Below, piece by piece: positions 8,534-17,088 of a stretch of DNA of 64,000 nt. Position numbers and translations under genes: made by a program. The stretch spans positions 1-64,000 of the forward strand of contig NZ_FZMF01000013.1 in assembly GCF_900197685.1 (NCBI RefSeq). The letters run 5' to 3'. The notes beneath the pieces are model-generated. The model did not search any database. It was given only the letters and a program-made list of their open reading frames with translations, and was not told the DNA's origin. Origin of the DNA: Helicobacter baculiformis. GTDB lineage: Bacteria > Campylobacterota > Campylobacteria > Campylobacterales > Helicobacteraceae. Within the stretch, counting starts at the first letter, position 1, and each line of letters starts with the position of its first letter.

Positions 8534-10354
8534 ATGGGCGGTATCCTCTCTTCTCTTAACACTTCCTATACGGGCTTGCAAGCCCATCAGGTGATGGTGG
8601 ATGTTACAGGCAATAATATTTCTAACGCCAATGACGAATTTTACAGCCGCCAGCGCGTGATCGCCCGCCCTCAAACTAGCCTCGCCTATACTGATCGCAA
8701 TGTGAATATGGGGGTGAATGTAGAGACGATCCAACGCGTGCATGACGAATTTGTCTTTGCGCGCTATGCTAGAGCCAACCAAGAACACGCCTTTTATAGC
8801 ACCCAGTTTGACAATTTGCGCGAAGCCTCTTCGTATCTTCCAGATATGGAAGAGGTGGGGATTCAAAATGATTTGCAAAATTATTTCAACGCGTGGAAGG
8901 ATTTAGCTAAGAACGCCAAAGACCCCGCTACCAAGCAAGCTCTAGTACAAAAAACCCAGACCCTCACGCGCAATATCCAAGACACGCGCGCGCGCCTAGT
9001 GGCCTTGCAGCACAAGGCAAGCCAAGAGCTTATCAGTTCTGTGAAAGAGGTCAATCGCATCGGCGCAGAGATCGCCAATATCAACAGGCATCTTAAGGAG
9101 ATGGAAGATCCCAAAACCCTCAAGCAGGCTAATGAGCTCAGAGATAAACGCGATGCCCTAGAATTTCATCTCAAAGAACTTATCGGGGGGAATGTGTCTA
9201 AAATGCATGTGCAAACCAATGCGGCTAACGACATCAAGGTGGCGGACTTTGATGATGGTTATGTCTTCAATGTGGGCTATGGATTTAATATCATCGATGG
9301 GGCGATCTTTCACCCCCTTGTGGTAGAAAATAGCGACAATAAGGACCAACTCGCCCAAATCTATTTTAGAGGCGATGATTTTAAGACAATTAATATCACC
9401 GATAAGATCGATCAAGGCAAGGTGGGCGCGCTCATGGGGGTCTATAATGATGGATCGCATGGCACCACTAAGGGCAAATTGCAAAACTATTTGGACGCGC
9501 TAGACACCTTTGCTAAAGGTTTGATCGAATCCACCAACGCGATCTATGCCCAAAGTGCCGCCCATAGCATTGAGGGCAAGATTGTAGAATTTGAAGATCG
9601 CACCGCGCTCAAGGACACTAACTATAATATCAAAGAGGGGAGCTTTGATGTGGTCGCTTATAATACCGATGGGCATATCCTTGCCAAACGAACAATCCAA
9701 ATTACCCCCATTACCACCATGCAAGATGTGGTTGCTCAAATCAACGCGAATACCGATGACAATCACGACAATAATACTACAAATGATTTTGATGATTATT
9801 TTAGTGCTCATTTTGATAATAGAGCAAAAAAGTTTAGCATCCATGCTAAGAACCCTTCTCAGGGGCTTTTCGTCTCCATCAAGGATCACGGGAGTAATTT
9901 TACCGGAGCACTAGGACTCAATACCTTTTTTGATGGGGATAGCGCGCGCAACATTGCGCTTAACAGCACTTATAAAAAAGAACCCACTGCATTACGCCCC
10001 TGGTTAGCCCCTATTAATGGAAATTTTGATGTGGCAAATATGATGCAACAATTACAATACGATAAGGTAGATTTCTATCACGATAAATTTAACAACACAC
10101 CGATGACTATCGAAGAATACTACCAATTCGTAGCAAGTAAGGTGCACACAGAGGCAGAAAAATCTCAACGCGCCACAGAAAGCAAAGAGGCGATTTTAGA
10201 AGTGGTAAAAAAAGAACATGAGGCAATCTCGGGAGTGAGCAATGATGAGGAAATGGTTAATCTTATCAAGTACCAAGGAGGCTATGCTGCCAATGCTAAA
10301 GTTATTACAGCCATCGATCGCATGATCGAAACTCTTTTAGGCATGAAACAATAG
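8534..10354 (+). CDS. flgK: Flagellar hook-associated protein 1
   Basis: 606 residues, the usual Helicobacter length. FlgK forms the first junction ring between hook and filament and is exported through the flagellar type III system without cleavage. The N-terminus has the rod/hook signature (LSSLNTSYTGLQAHQVMVDVTGNNISNAN), and the C-terminus the matching helix NDEEMVNLIKYQGGYAANAKVITAIDRMIETLLGM. The centre is a variable surface domain with an Asp/Asn-rich stretch (DDNHDNNTTNDFDDYF) around residues 414-430. It is the last gene of the flgM-flgN-flgK run and converges on the LptF/G gene 17 bases away. Confidence 0.96.
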   Translation: MGGILSSLNTSYTGLQAHQVMVDVTGNNISNANDEFYSRQRVIARPQTSLAYTDRNVNMGVNVETIQRVHDEFVFARYARANQEHAFYSTQFDNLREASSYLPDMEEVGIQNDLQNYFNAWKDLAKNAKDPATKQALVQKTQTLTRNIQDTRARLVALQHKASQELISSVKEVNRIGAEIANINRHLKEMEDPKTLKQANELRDKRDALEFHLKELIGGNVSKMHVQTNAANDIKVADFDDGYVFNVGYGFNIIDGAIFHPLVVENSDNKDQLAQIYFRGDDFKTINITDKIDQGKVGALMGVYNDGSHGTTKGKLQNYLDALDTFAKGLIESTNAIYAQSAAHSIEGKIVEFEDRTALKDTNYNIKEGSFDVVAYNTDGHILAKRTIQITPITTMQDVVAQINANTDDNHDNNTTNDFDDYFSAHFDNRAKKFSIHAKNPSQGLFVSIKDHGSNFTGALGLNTFFDGDSARNIALNSTYKKEPTALRPWLAPINGNFDVANMMQQLQYDKVDFYHDKFNNTPMTIEEYYQFVASKVHTEAEKSQRATESKEAILEVVKKEHEAISGVSNDEEMVNLIKYQGGYAANAKVITAIDRMIETLLGMKQ

Positions 10355-10371
10355 TAAACGGATTTAGATTG

Positions 10372-11439
10372 TTAGAGACGCATGTCTAGCTTGTGGTAGT
10401 GGCGCAGGGCAATTACACACAGAAGTGCAAAGGGGAGCGCGACTCCAAGTTCAGGGTAAAATAAACCAGCAATGCTAAATTTGCCTAGCGCGAAAAAGAG
10501 TCCCCAAAGAAGGAGTGAAAGGATGATGAATTTCAGACTCAAGAGGGCAAGATTCTCATAACGTGCAAGGTTAGGAGTGTAGCGTGCAATCAAAATAGCA
10601 GTTAAAGGCACAAAAAAGGGCATTAGTATCGCGACATACAAAAATCCACGGACTTTATTTGTATCACCATGTTGGCGATAAAGCACGCGTAAAGAGCGCA
10701 ACGCGTCTGTAATAGAAACGGCAGGTTTGTTTTGGTAAATAGTGTCAAGTACTTTAGGGTGAAACCCTCTAAGGGTTTTGAGAAGGGCATTATTTTCTAA
10801 GCGCAAGCCCTGTTTTCCTAAACTTAAAGGTGTGGGCAAAGTGGCAGTTGTGGCGTTGTGTAAAACCCAATACTTGCGCTCAAAAGTGGCATGACTAGCT
10901 TGAGCGACCGCACTTAGTTCGTTATTCTTGAGTGTAAAAATTTTAATATTTTGTGCGCTTTGAAGCAAGGGGTTGATTTTTCCAAAATACACATAATCAT
11001 CATTGTATTTAACTAATAAATTTTCAGAAATATTACTTGAATTGTCCTTGTAAATAATGGCTTCTGCCTTTTCTTGCATGTAGACAAAAGGGGTTGCGTT
11101 GAGTGCTATGAATAGGATAATAAAAAACAGATTGATCCCCAACATAGGTTTTAAAATTTGCTTGATTGAATAGCCAATAGCGAGCAAAGCGCTGTATTGA
11201 TTTGAACGGATAAAGGCAATATAAAAAAGCACAAGTCCCAAGAGTAACGAGATAGGTAAAGTGTAATTGAGCGCATAGAGTCCATCATAGATAAAGAAAA
11301 GCAGAATCAAGTTTGCCGCATCAGGGAATTTATCGGCATATTGCAGGCTATCAATGCCAATAAAAAAGAGCTCCAATGCGCTTAAGATAATCAGGCAATA
11401 TTTGAGATAGTAAGAACCTACAAAGAACCAAAGTCGCAT
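10372..11439 (-). CDS. lptF: LptF/LptG-family LPS transport permease (HP1498-like)
   Basis: 355 residues with the family layout: three membrane segments in the first 120 residues, a periplasmic beta-rich middle (about 125-255), and three more membrane segments at the C-terminus (RGFLYVAILMPFFVPLTAILIARY, then FIILSLLLWGLFFAL and a final one). These permeases pair with the LptB ATPase to extract LPS from the inner membrane. Whether it is the LptF or LptG partner cannot be told from this sequence, so the symbol is provisional. Its start overlaps the pth 3' end by 22 bases, giving an rplY-pth-lptF operon as in H. pylori. Confidence 0.8.
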   Translation of the reverse strand: MRLWFFVGSYYLKYCLIILSALELFFIGIDSLQYADKFPDAANLILLFFIYDGLYALNYTLPISLLLGLVLFYIAFIRSNQYSALLAIGYSIKQILKPMLGINLFFIILFIALNATPFVYMQEKAEAIIYKDNSSNISENLLVKYNDDYVYFGKINPLLQSAQNIKIFTLKNNELSAVAQASHATFERKYWVLHNATTATLPTPLSLGKQGLRLENNALLKTLRGFHPKVLDTIYQNKPAVSITDALRSLRVLYRQHGDTNKVRGFLYVAILMPFFVPLTAILIARYTPNLARYENLALLSLKFIILSLLLWGLFFALGKFSIAGLFYPELGVALPFALLCVIALRHYHKLDMRL

Positions 11440-11993
11440 GGGCTGGATTTGTGAGGGTTGCGTGTAAAACGCGCTTGCATACGCGTAAAATCATCATGCA
11501 TGAGATAAAAGCATAGGGCTTCTAGGGTATGCTCAAACACCTCTCGCTTCAAGGGTTCTTCATGGGATTCGAAATGTCCTAAAACATGCGCGTGAGTATC
11601 CGTGCCCTTGCCAATCCCTATTTTAACCTTATAAAATGCATGGGAATAGTGTGCTTGAATAGATTTAAGTCCATTATGCCCTCCATCACCTCCCTTTTGC
11701 TTAAATCGCAACGCTCCTAAAGGTAAATCTAAATCATCATGTACCACCACTAAGGTGCGCACATGGTGGTAGCGCAAAAAAGCACTTAACGCTTCTCCAG
11801 ATGTGTTCATGTATGTGTTGGGTTTTAGCAGATAACAGGAGTATTGCGCTATGAAAGCATAATGATGATTGCTAGCCCTCTTAAAGCTTACGCCAAATTT
11901 GTCCGCTAATAAATCGAGCACATCAAAGCCCACATTATGGCGTGTGTGGGCATAAAGAGGTGTGGGATTGCCTAAACCTAAAATCAGTCTCAA
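11418..11993 (-). CDS. pth: Peptidyl-tRNA hydrolase
   Basis: 191 residues, normal length. It recycles peptidyl-tRNA released from stalled ribosomes. The family landmarks are intact: LGLGNPTPLYAHTRHNVGF with the catalytic His20, NTYMNTSGEAL, VVHDDLDLPLG with the key Asp, and GGDGGHNGLKSI. The gene starts three bases after rplY, and its end overlaps the permease gene, so the three are one transcript linking translation and LPS transport by position only. Confidence 0.96.
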   Translation of the reverse strand: MRLILGLGNPTPLYAHTRHNVGFDVLDLLADKFGVSFKRASNHHYAFIAQYSCYLLKPNTYMNTSGEALSAFLRYHHVRTLVVVHDDLDLPLGALRFKQKGGDGGHNGLKSIQAHYSHAFYKVKIGIGKGTDTHAHVLGHFESHEEPLKREVFEHTLEALCFYLMHDDFTRMQARFTRNPHKSSPCDFGSL

Positions 11994-11996
11994 GGG

Positions 11997-12533
11997 CTAT
12001 TTTGCCTTGATAACCCCCACAACGGCGTTATTAGGGTTTTCTAGAATTTTTACAGATTCGGACACTTTTAAATCGCGTACCAAAATCACATCACCTACAT
12101 CTAAAGCAGACACATCAAGTTCAAAATTGGAGATTAAGTCCTCCGGTTTGCACTCCACATGCACACGACTTTTAGAAAGCATCAATATCCCCTTATTTTT
12201 GAGTCCTATAGGTGTACCATGCGTTTTTACGGGCACATGGAATTTAGAAACCACACCTGCTTTCAGCACAAGCAAATCTACATGCATGAGCGCATTGCTC
12301 ACAGGGTCTTTTTGATAGCTTTGCACCACGACATGGTAGGCAATTTCACCCACTTTGACTTTAAAATCCAAACTGGGTTTATTTTTGACAAAACGGACGA
12401 AATCATTCGTTTTAAAGCTGGCATAGACATTAGGCACTTGGTTACCATAGAGATTAGCGAGTAAATAGCCTTGTTGGCGTAACGCCTTTCTTTGGGATTT
12501 AGATAAATTTCCCCTTACTTGTCCCTCTAACAT
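11997..12533 (-). CDS. rplY: Ribosomal protein bL25, long CTC form
   Basis: 178 residues: an N-terminal 5S rRNA-binding L25 domain followed by the C-terminal CTC beta domain, the form found in many bacteria outside the Enterobacteria. LSKSQRKALRQQGYLLANLYG and SNALMHVDLLVLKAGV match the family. AAAGGAA lies six bases before the ATG. It heads the rplY-pth-lptF operon and is divergent from purE across a 202-base spacer. Confidence 0.92.
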   Translation of the reverse strand: MLEGQVRGNLSKSQRKALRQQGYLLANLYGNQVPNVYASFKTNDFVRFVKNKPSLDFKVKVGEIAYHVVVQSYQKDPVSNALMHVDLLVLKAGVVSKFHVPVKTHGTPIGLKNKGILMLSKSRVHVECKPEDLISNFELDVSALDVGDVILVRDLKVSESVKILENPNNAVVGVIKAK

Positions 12534-12563
12534 TGGGCTTCCTTTGCAAAAAAATAAGCTGTT

Positions 12564-12569
12564 ATTCTA
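12564..12569 (-). promoter_or_regulatory. -10 element (TAGAAT) for rplY
   Basis: Read on the minus strand, TAGAAT sits about 30 bases before the rplY ATG in an AT-rich stretch. It is one mismatch from TATAAT, and no clear -35 is seen. Confidence 0.4.
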
Positions 12570-12686
12570 ATGTATTTTAGCTTAAGATTTTAAATGTCTT
12601 GGCATTTGTCCCAATATTGACCTGTGAATCGCAATTTAGGATAAGGGTAAAGACGCATCTTTAGGCTATTTTAGGGGCTAATCTGA

Positions 12687-12692
12687 TACAAT
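12687..12692 (+). promoter_or_regulatory. -10 element (TACAAT) for the purine operon
   Basis: TACAAT lies 43 bases before the purE ATG and is the only good sigma-80 -10 match on this strand of the spacer. AAAGGT at 12726-12731 is the ribosome-binding site. No purine riboswitch fold or obvious repressor palindrome was recognised between it and the start. Confidence 0.5.
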
Positions 12693-12735
12693 AGGTCTAT
12701 CAAAGCAAGTTACCATAATCAAATAAAGGTTAAAG

Positions 12736-13239
12736 ATGAAAAAAGTCGCTGTAATCATGGGGAGTAAAAGCGATTTACCCATTGTCCAAAAAGCTATTGA
12801 GATTTTACAAGATTTCCATGTGCCTTTTGAGGCTCATATTCTCTCTGCCCATCGCACACCTGAGGCACTTAAAAAATTCGCTTCACAGGCACACGCGCAT
12901 GGCTTTGGAATTGTGATTGCGGCTGCGGGTAAATCTGCTCACTTGGCCGGTGTGGTGGCTTCACTCACCACCTTGCCCGTAATTGCCATTCCCATGCTTA
13001 CCAGCGATCTAAAAGGTGTCGATTCCTTGCTCTCTAGTGTACAAATGCCTAGTGGTATCCCCGTAGCGTGTGTAGGGATCAATGCCTCAGAAAACGCTGC
13101 TCTGCTAGCTTTAGAAATCTTGGCTATTAATGAGCCCTCTCTACAAAATAAGCTTACCTGCAAGCGCCAAGAACAAGAAGAAAAGATTCTCAAGGCAGAT
13201 CAAGAAATTTATCTCACATATAAGGAAAGCCATTTATGA
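12736..13239 (+). CDS. purE: N5-carboxyaminoimidazole ribonucleotide mutase
   Basis: 167 residues. PurE makes CAIR in step 6 of purine synthesis. MGSKSDLPIVQKA binds the phosphate and ILSAHRTPE holds the conserved His. The AAAGKSAHLAGVVAS loop corresponds to AGGAAHLPGM of E. coli class I PurE but has the Lys-Ser and Ala-Gly variant that I associate with anaerobic Firmicutes. No purK, which makes the N5-CAIR substrate of class I enzymes, is in this cluster. First gene of an eight-gene rightward operon; its stop overlaps the purC ATG by four bases. Confidence 0.95.
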   Translation: MKKVAVIMGSKSDLPIVQKAIEILQDFHVPFEAHILSAHRTPEALKKFASQAHAHGFGIVIAAAGKSAHLAGVVASLTTLPVIAIPMLTSDLKGVDSLLSSVQMPSGIPVACVGINASENAALLALEILAINEPSLQNKLTCKRQEQEEKILKADQEIYLTYKESHL

Positions 13240-13946
13240 CTGCTACAACTCTGCTTTATGAGGGTAAAGCTAAAAAGGTCTATGCCACTTCAGATCTTCA
13301 ATGCTACATTGTGGATTATAAAGACGAAGCCACTGCATTTAATGGTGCTAAGAAGGCCACTTTAAGCGGCAAGGGAAGTTTAAATAATCGCATCAGCAAC
13401 TCTTTAATGCAATATCTCCAGAAGCAAGGGATCGCTACTCATTTTATCCAAGAGCTCAGTCCAACCCAAACTCTAGTAAAGAGGCTAGATATGTTTGCTT
13501 TGGAGGTGATCGTGCGCAATATATGTGCGGGATCTTTAGCTAAGAGATTGGGAATCAAAGAGGGCACGCCCTTTGAGCCCACAATTGTAGAGTTTTGCTA
13601 TAAAAATGACTCTTTAGGCGATCCATTGATCAATGATGTTCATGCTTTGGTTCTAGGTTTAGCTAGTCAGGAGGAGCTAGAGAGTTTAAAATCTCTAGCT
13701 CTGAAAATCAATACTCTTTTGCAAGCATATTTTAAAAACTTAGGGATCATGCTTGTTGATTTTAAGCTAGAGTTTGGCAAGGATGGCGAGGGAAATATCG
13801 TTTTGGGCGATGAGGTGTCGCCTGATACTTGTCGTCTTTGGGACACTCGGACACATCAAAAATTAGATAAAGATCGCTTTAGGGAAGATTTGGGCGGGGT
13901 GTGTGAAGCTTATGAGATGGTTTTAGAAAAAATGTCTCACTCTTAA
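13236..13946 (+). CDS. purC: SAICAR synthetase
   Basis: 236 residues, the bacterial length. It joins aspartate to CAIR using ATP. The N-terminal LLYEGKAKKVY is the ATP-binding signature, and VEVIVRNICAGSLAKRLG-like and LVDFKLEFGKDGEGNIVLGDEVSPDTCRLWD segments are the two standard family signatures. The ATGA overlap with purE and the nine-base gap to purF show operonic coupling. Confidence 0.97.
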   Translation: MTATTLLYEGKAKKVYATSDLQCYIVDYKDEATAFNGAKKATLSGKGSLNNRISNSLMQYLQKQGIATHFIQELSPTQTLVKRLDMFALEVIVRNICAGSLAKRLGIKEGTPFEPTIVEFCYKNDSLGDPLINDVHALVLGLASQEELESLKSLALKINTLLQAYFKNLGIMLVDFKLEFGKDGEGNIVLGDEVSPDTCRLWDTRTHQKLDKDRFREDLGGVCEAYEMVLEKMSHS

Positions 13947-13955
13947 AGGTAAGCG

Positions 13956-15359
13956 GTGCAGAAAATCAAAGAGGAATGCGGAGTCTTTGGGGCGTTTGCA
14001 TCAAAAAGCTCTAAGCTCGCACCCTTAGCCTATAATGCTTTGTGTGCGTTACAACATAGGGGGCAGGAGAGTTGCGGGATTGCTATTTGTGCTGAGGGTC
14101 ATTTCACTTACTATAAGAACACAGGCTTGGTTAATGAGGTCTTTGACGCTCAGATTTTGGATCGCTTGGGGCAGGGGGAGATTTGTATTGGACATGTGCG
14201 CTATTGCACTACCGGAGAAAATAACCGCACCAATGCCCAGCCCATTGTGATCAATCATATTAAAGAGCCCTTAGCGATTGCTCACAATGGGAATTTGGTC
14301 AATTCTTTGGAATTGCGTCGTGCGCTTGAGTTACAAGGTTACATCTTCCATACTTCTAGTGATACAGAGGTGATTGCCTATCTTATTGCCAAGCACAGAC
14401 TACATAGCATTAGTCTAGAAGAGGCGATTTTGGCAGCCACCCCTAGTTTACAGGGGGCGTATTCTTTGGTAATTATGACCCCTTCTAAGCTCATTGCTTT
14501 GCGTGATGGGTTTGGCTTTCGCCCCCTGTGTTTTGGCAAAACAACGCAAGGAGTGGACATTGTAGCTTCAGAGAGTTGCGCTTTGGATGCGTTAGGAGCC
14601 AGCCTTACAAGAGATATTGAGCCGGGTGAAATGGTGAGTTTTTCTTCAGAGGGTGTGCACTCTATGCGGATCGCTCAAGAAGTTCCTCGCAAGATTTGTT
14701 CTTTTGAGTACATTTATTTTGCTAGAGGGGATTCCATGCTAGAGGGCAGAAGTGTACATGTGGCGCGCCTGAGAGCTGGGGAGTATCTAGCTAAAACTTA
14801 TCCCGTTGATGCGGATGTTGTGGTGGGTGTTCCTGATTCAGGACTGGATGCGGCTTTGGGTTATTCTAAAGCTTCTAGTATTCCTTACACTTTAGGTTTC
14901 ATTAAAAATCGCTATGTCATGCGCACTTTTATTGCTCCTGAGCAGGAAAGGGCAGAGAAGTTGCGCCTCAAGCTTAACCCTATTATCCCTAATATTCAAG
15001 GTAAAAGGATTGTGCTGGTTGATGATTCCATTGTGCGGGGCAACACAACTAGGCGCATCGCCCAGCTTTTACGCCATGTAGGGGTCAAAGAGATTCATAT
15101 GCGCATCTCTTCCCCTCCTTTTCTCAATCCTTGCTTTTATGGTACGGATATTGATTCTCAAGAGCACCTTATCGCCCACCAACATAACCTTGAGGAAATC
15201 ACGCAACTTTTAGGACTCGATTCTTTAGCTTATCTGCCCTTGGAGGGCATTGAGTTCATGCTAGAAGGTTTGGGGTGTTGCACAGCGTGTTTTTCAGGCA
15301 AATACCCCACTTCTACACCCCAAGAACAAATTAGGCTCAGAGCCCCTACTCATATTTAA
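13956..15359 (+). CDS. purF: Amidophosphoribosyltransferase, Fe-S type
   Basis: 467 residues. It makes phosphoribosylamine from PRPP and glutamine, the committed step. Translation starts at GTG with AAAGGT upstream. A seven-residue propeptide (MQKIKEE) precedes the nucleophile Cys8 of CGVFGA, so N-terminal processing is expected. The glutaminase domain has ALQHRGQESCG, and the PRPP loop is RIVLVDDSIVRGNTTR. Cysteines in KICSFEYIYFARGDS, FLNPCFYG and GCCTACFSGKYP match the four [4Fe-4S] ligands of the Bacillus-type enzyme, which is oxygen-labile; a clostridial or bacillar ancestry is plausible. Confidence 0.97.
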   Translation: MQKIKEECGVFGAFASKSSKLAPLAYNALCALQHRGQESCGIAICAEGHFTYYKNTGLVNEVFDAQILDRLGQGEICIGHVRYCTTGENNRTNAQPIVINHIKEPLAIAHNGNLVNSLELRRALELQGYIFHTSSDTEVIAYLIAKHRLHSISLEEAILAATPSLQGAYSLVIMTPSKLIALRDGFGFRPLCFGKTTQGVDIVASESCALDALGASLTRDIEPGEMVSFSSEGVHSMRIAQEVPRKICSFEYIYFARGDSMLEGRSVHVARLRAGEYLAKTYPVDADVVVGVPDSGLDAALGYSKASSIPYTLGFIKNRYVMRTFIAPEQERAEKLRLKLNPIIPNIQGKRIVLVDDSIVRGNTTRRIAQLLRHVGVKEIHMRISSPPFLNPCFYGTDIDSQEHLIAHQHNLEEITQLLGLDSLAYLPLEGIEFMLEGLGCCTACFSGKYPTSTPQEQIRLRAPTHI

Positions 15360-15367
15360 GGAAATGC

Positions 15368-16381
15368 ATGCAATCTTACAAAAACGCTGGGGTTGATGTG
15401 TCTGCCGGCTACGAATCCGTGCAACGCATTAAAAAGCATATCGCGCGTACAAAAATACAGGCTTTAAATAGTATTGGCGGGTTTGGCGGGCTTTTTGATC
15501 TAGATGTCAAGGACATGGAGCGCCCCGTTTTGGTAAGTGGAGCTGATGGTGTAGGCACGAAGCTTAAACTAGCATTTATGCTCAATCATCACGAAAGTAT
15601 TGGAATCGACTGCGTGGCGATGTGTGTCAATGACATTTTATGTTCGGGGGCTAAGCCCTTGTTTTTCTTAGATTACCTTGCACTGGATAAAAATCACCCT
15701 GACAAAGTGGAAAGCATTGTTAAGGGGATCGCACAAGGATGCATACTGGCAGGCTGTGAGCTATTGGGGGGGGAGACTGCTGAAATGCCTGGTCTCTATG
15801 CTCAAGATGAATACGACCTAGCGGGTTTTTGTGTGGGTATTGTAGATGCGCCCAAAATTCTCAAACCTGAAAATGTGTGCATGGGCGATGCGCTCATTGG
15901 GCTAGCCTCTAGCGGTGTGCATTCTAATGGCTTCTCTTTGGTGCGTAAAATTCTAAATGATCGCCATATAGACCCGACCGCCTATACCTTAGAGGGCAGA
16001 TCTCTTGGGGAGCTTTTACTCGCACCCACCCAAATTTATGTCAAGCCCATTTTAAAACTGCTCAATCAATTCCCTGTCAAATCCATCGCCCATATCACCG
16101 GTGGGGGCTTTTATGAAAATATCCCACGCGCCTTGCCTAAGGGACTCAAAGCACAAATCGAGCGCGATTGTCTACCCAACCTGAGCATTTTTGACTTTTT
16201 GGCACGAGAGGGAAATATTTCAGAAAAAGAGATGTTTGGAGTATTTAATATGGGGATTGGCATGGTTTGTGTGGTGTCTAATGCGCATGCTCAAGAAGCA
16301 ATTGCCTTTCTACAAGAACAAGGCGTAGTTGCTTATTTGATGGGGCAGGTACTAGAAGGTGAGGGGGTGTCTTTATGTTAA
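15368..16381 (+). CDS. purM: AIR synthetase (phosphoribosylaminoimidazole synthetase)
   Basis: 337 residues. PurM closes the imidazole ring of FGAM with ATP. The start YKNAGVDVSAGYESV, the LVSGADGVGTKLKLA loop, GIDCVAMCVNDILCSGAKPLFFLDYLA and GGETAEMPGLY are diagnostic, and HITGGGFYENIPRALP closes the fold. AAGGA lies before the ATG. Its last seven bases overlap the purO start. Confidence 0.97.
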   Translation: MQSYKNAGVDVSAGYESVQRIKKHIARTKIQALNSIGGFGGLFDLDVKDMERPVLVSGADGVGTKLKLAFMLNHHESIGIDCVAMCVNDILCSGAKPLFFLDYLALDKNHPDKVESIVKGIAQGCILAGCELLGGETAEMPGLYAQDEYDLAGFCVGIVDAPKILKPENVCMGDALIGLASSGVHSNGFSLVRKILNDRHIDPTAYTLEGRSLGELLLAPTQIYVKPILKLLNQFPVKSIAHITGGGFYENIPRALPKGLKAQIERDCLPNLSIFDFLAREGNISEKEMFGVFNMGIGMVCVVSNAHAQEAIAFLQEQGVVAYLMGQVLEGEGVSLC

Positions 16382-17088
16382 GTCTTACACAGGTCTTACA
16401 GACCCAGCGCTATTTTGGGCGGGGTATTCTTGTAGGTACTGCTCCCGATAGTCCACATGTTTTCTTGGGCTATTTTCTGATGGGAAGGAGTATGCAGAGT
16501 CAAAATCGCTACTTTACTCTTGAGGGCAATAATGTTCAAATTGCCTTTTTGCAACCGGAATTAGTAGAAGACGATTCCTTAATTCTCTATCCTCCCCTTG
16601 TGCATTGTAATTCTCAAATCATTATTAGCAATGGTAGCCAAACCAACACCATTTTACAATCTCTAGGGGCACAACAAAGTTTTATACAAGCCCTAAGGAC
16701 ACAAAAGTTCGAGCCAGACGCGCCTCACTTTACTCCTAGGATCAGTGCGCTTGTCAATTTGCATGCACAGGGCTTTAGTTACCAAATGAGTCTCATCAAG
16801 GCATTGCATGGTGTAAAACATACCGCCTGTGCGCGCTATTTTTATGAATATGAAAATCTGCAAGGTGTGGGGCATTTTATCCATACCTACGCCCATGACG
16901 CTCACCCCTTACCCTCTTTTAACGGCGAGCCTAAAAGTATTTTAATGCCCTCAAGTTTACAAGAACTAGGAATGCTCGTGTGGGAAGGCTTAGATGCAGA
17001 ATATAAAGTTGCCCTGTGTGTCCAGTCCTTGCATTGGCTCACCCACGAAGTTCAAACTCTTATCTTCAACAAGGAATGTCATGCCTAG
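16375..17088 (+). CDS. purO: Stand-alone IMP cyclohydrolase, PurO-like (PF07826 type)
   Basis: 237 residues. It carries out the final ring closure, FAICAR to IMP. The start YFGRGILVGTAPDSPHVFLGYFLMGRSMQSQNRYF matches the archaeal PurO family (G-R-hydrophobic-G, Y-x-hydrophobic-MGRS-x-x-S-x-NR) and not the MGS-like cyclohydrolase domain of bifunctional PurH. NGSQTNTI and PRISAL are further family segments. It overlaps purM upstream and the formyltransferase gene downstream, so the two halves of the usual PurH reaction are encoded by adjacent separate genes. This is unusual for a proteobacterium. Confidence 0.88.
   Translation: MLSLTQVLQTQRYFGRGILVGTAPDSPHVFLGYFLMGRSMQSQNRYFTLEGNNVQIAFLQPELVEDDSLILYPPLVHCNSQIIISNGSQTNTILQSLGAQQSFIQALRTQKFEPDAPHFTPRISALVNLHAQGFSYQMSLIKALHGVKHTACARYFYEYENLQGVGHFIHTYAHDAHPLPSFNGEPKSILMPSSLQELGMLVWEGLDAEYKVALCVQSLHWLTHEVQTLIFNKECHA

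Noticed and set aside
12534-12735. Purine riboswitch before purE
   Set aside because: No conserved three-way junction sequences were found; only a promoter and ribosome-binding site.
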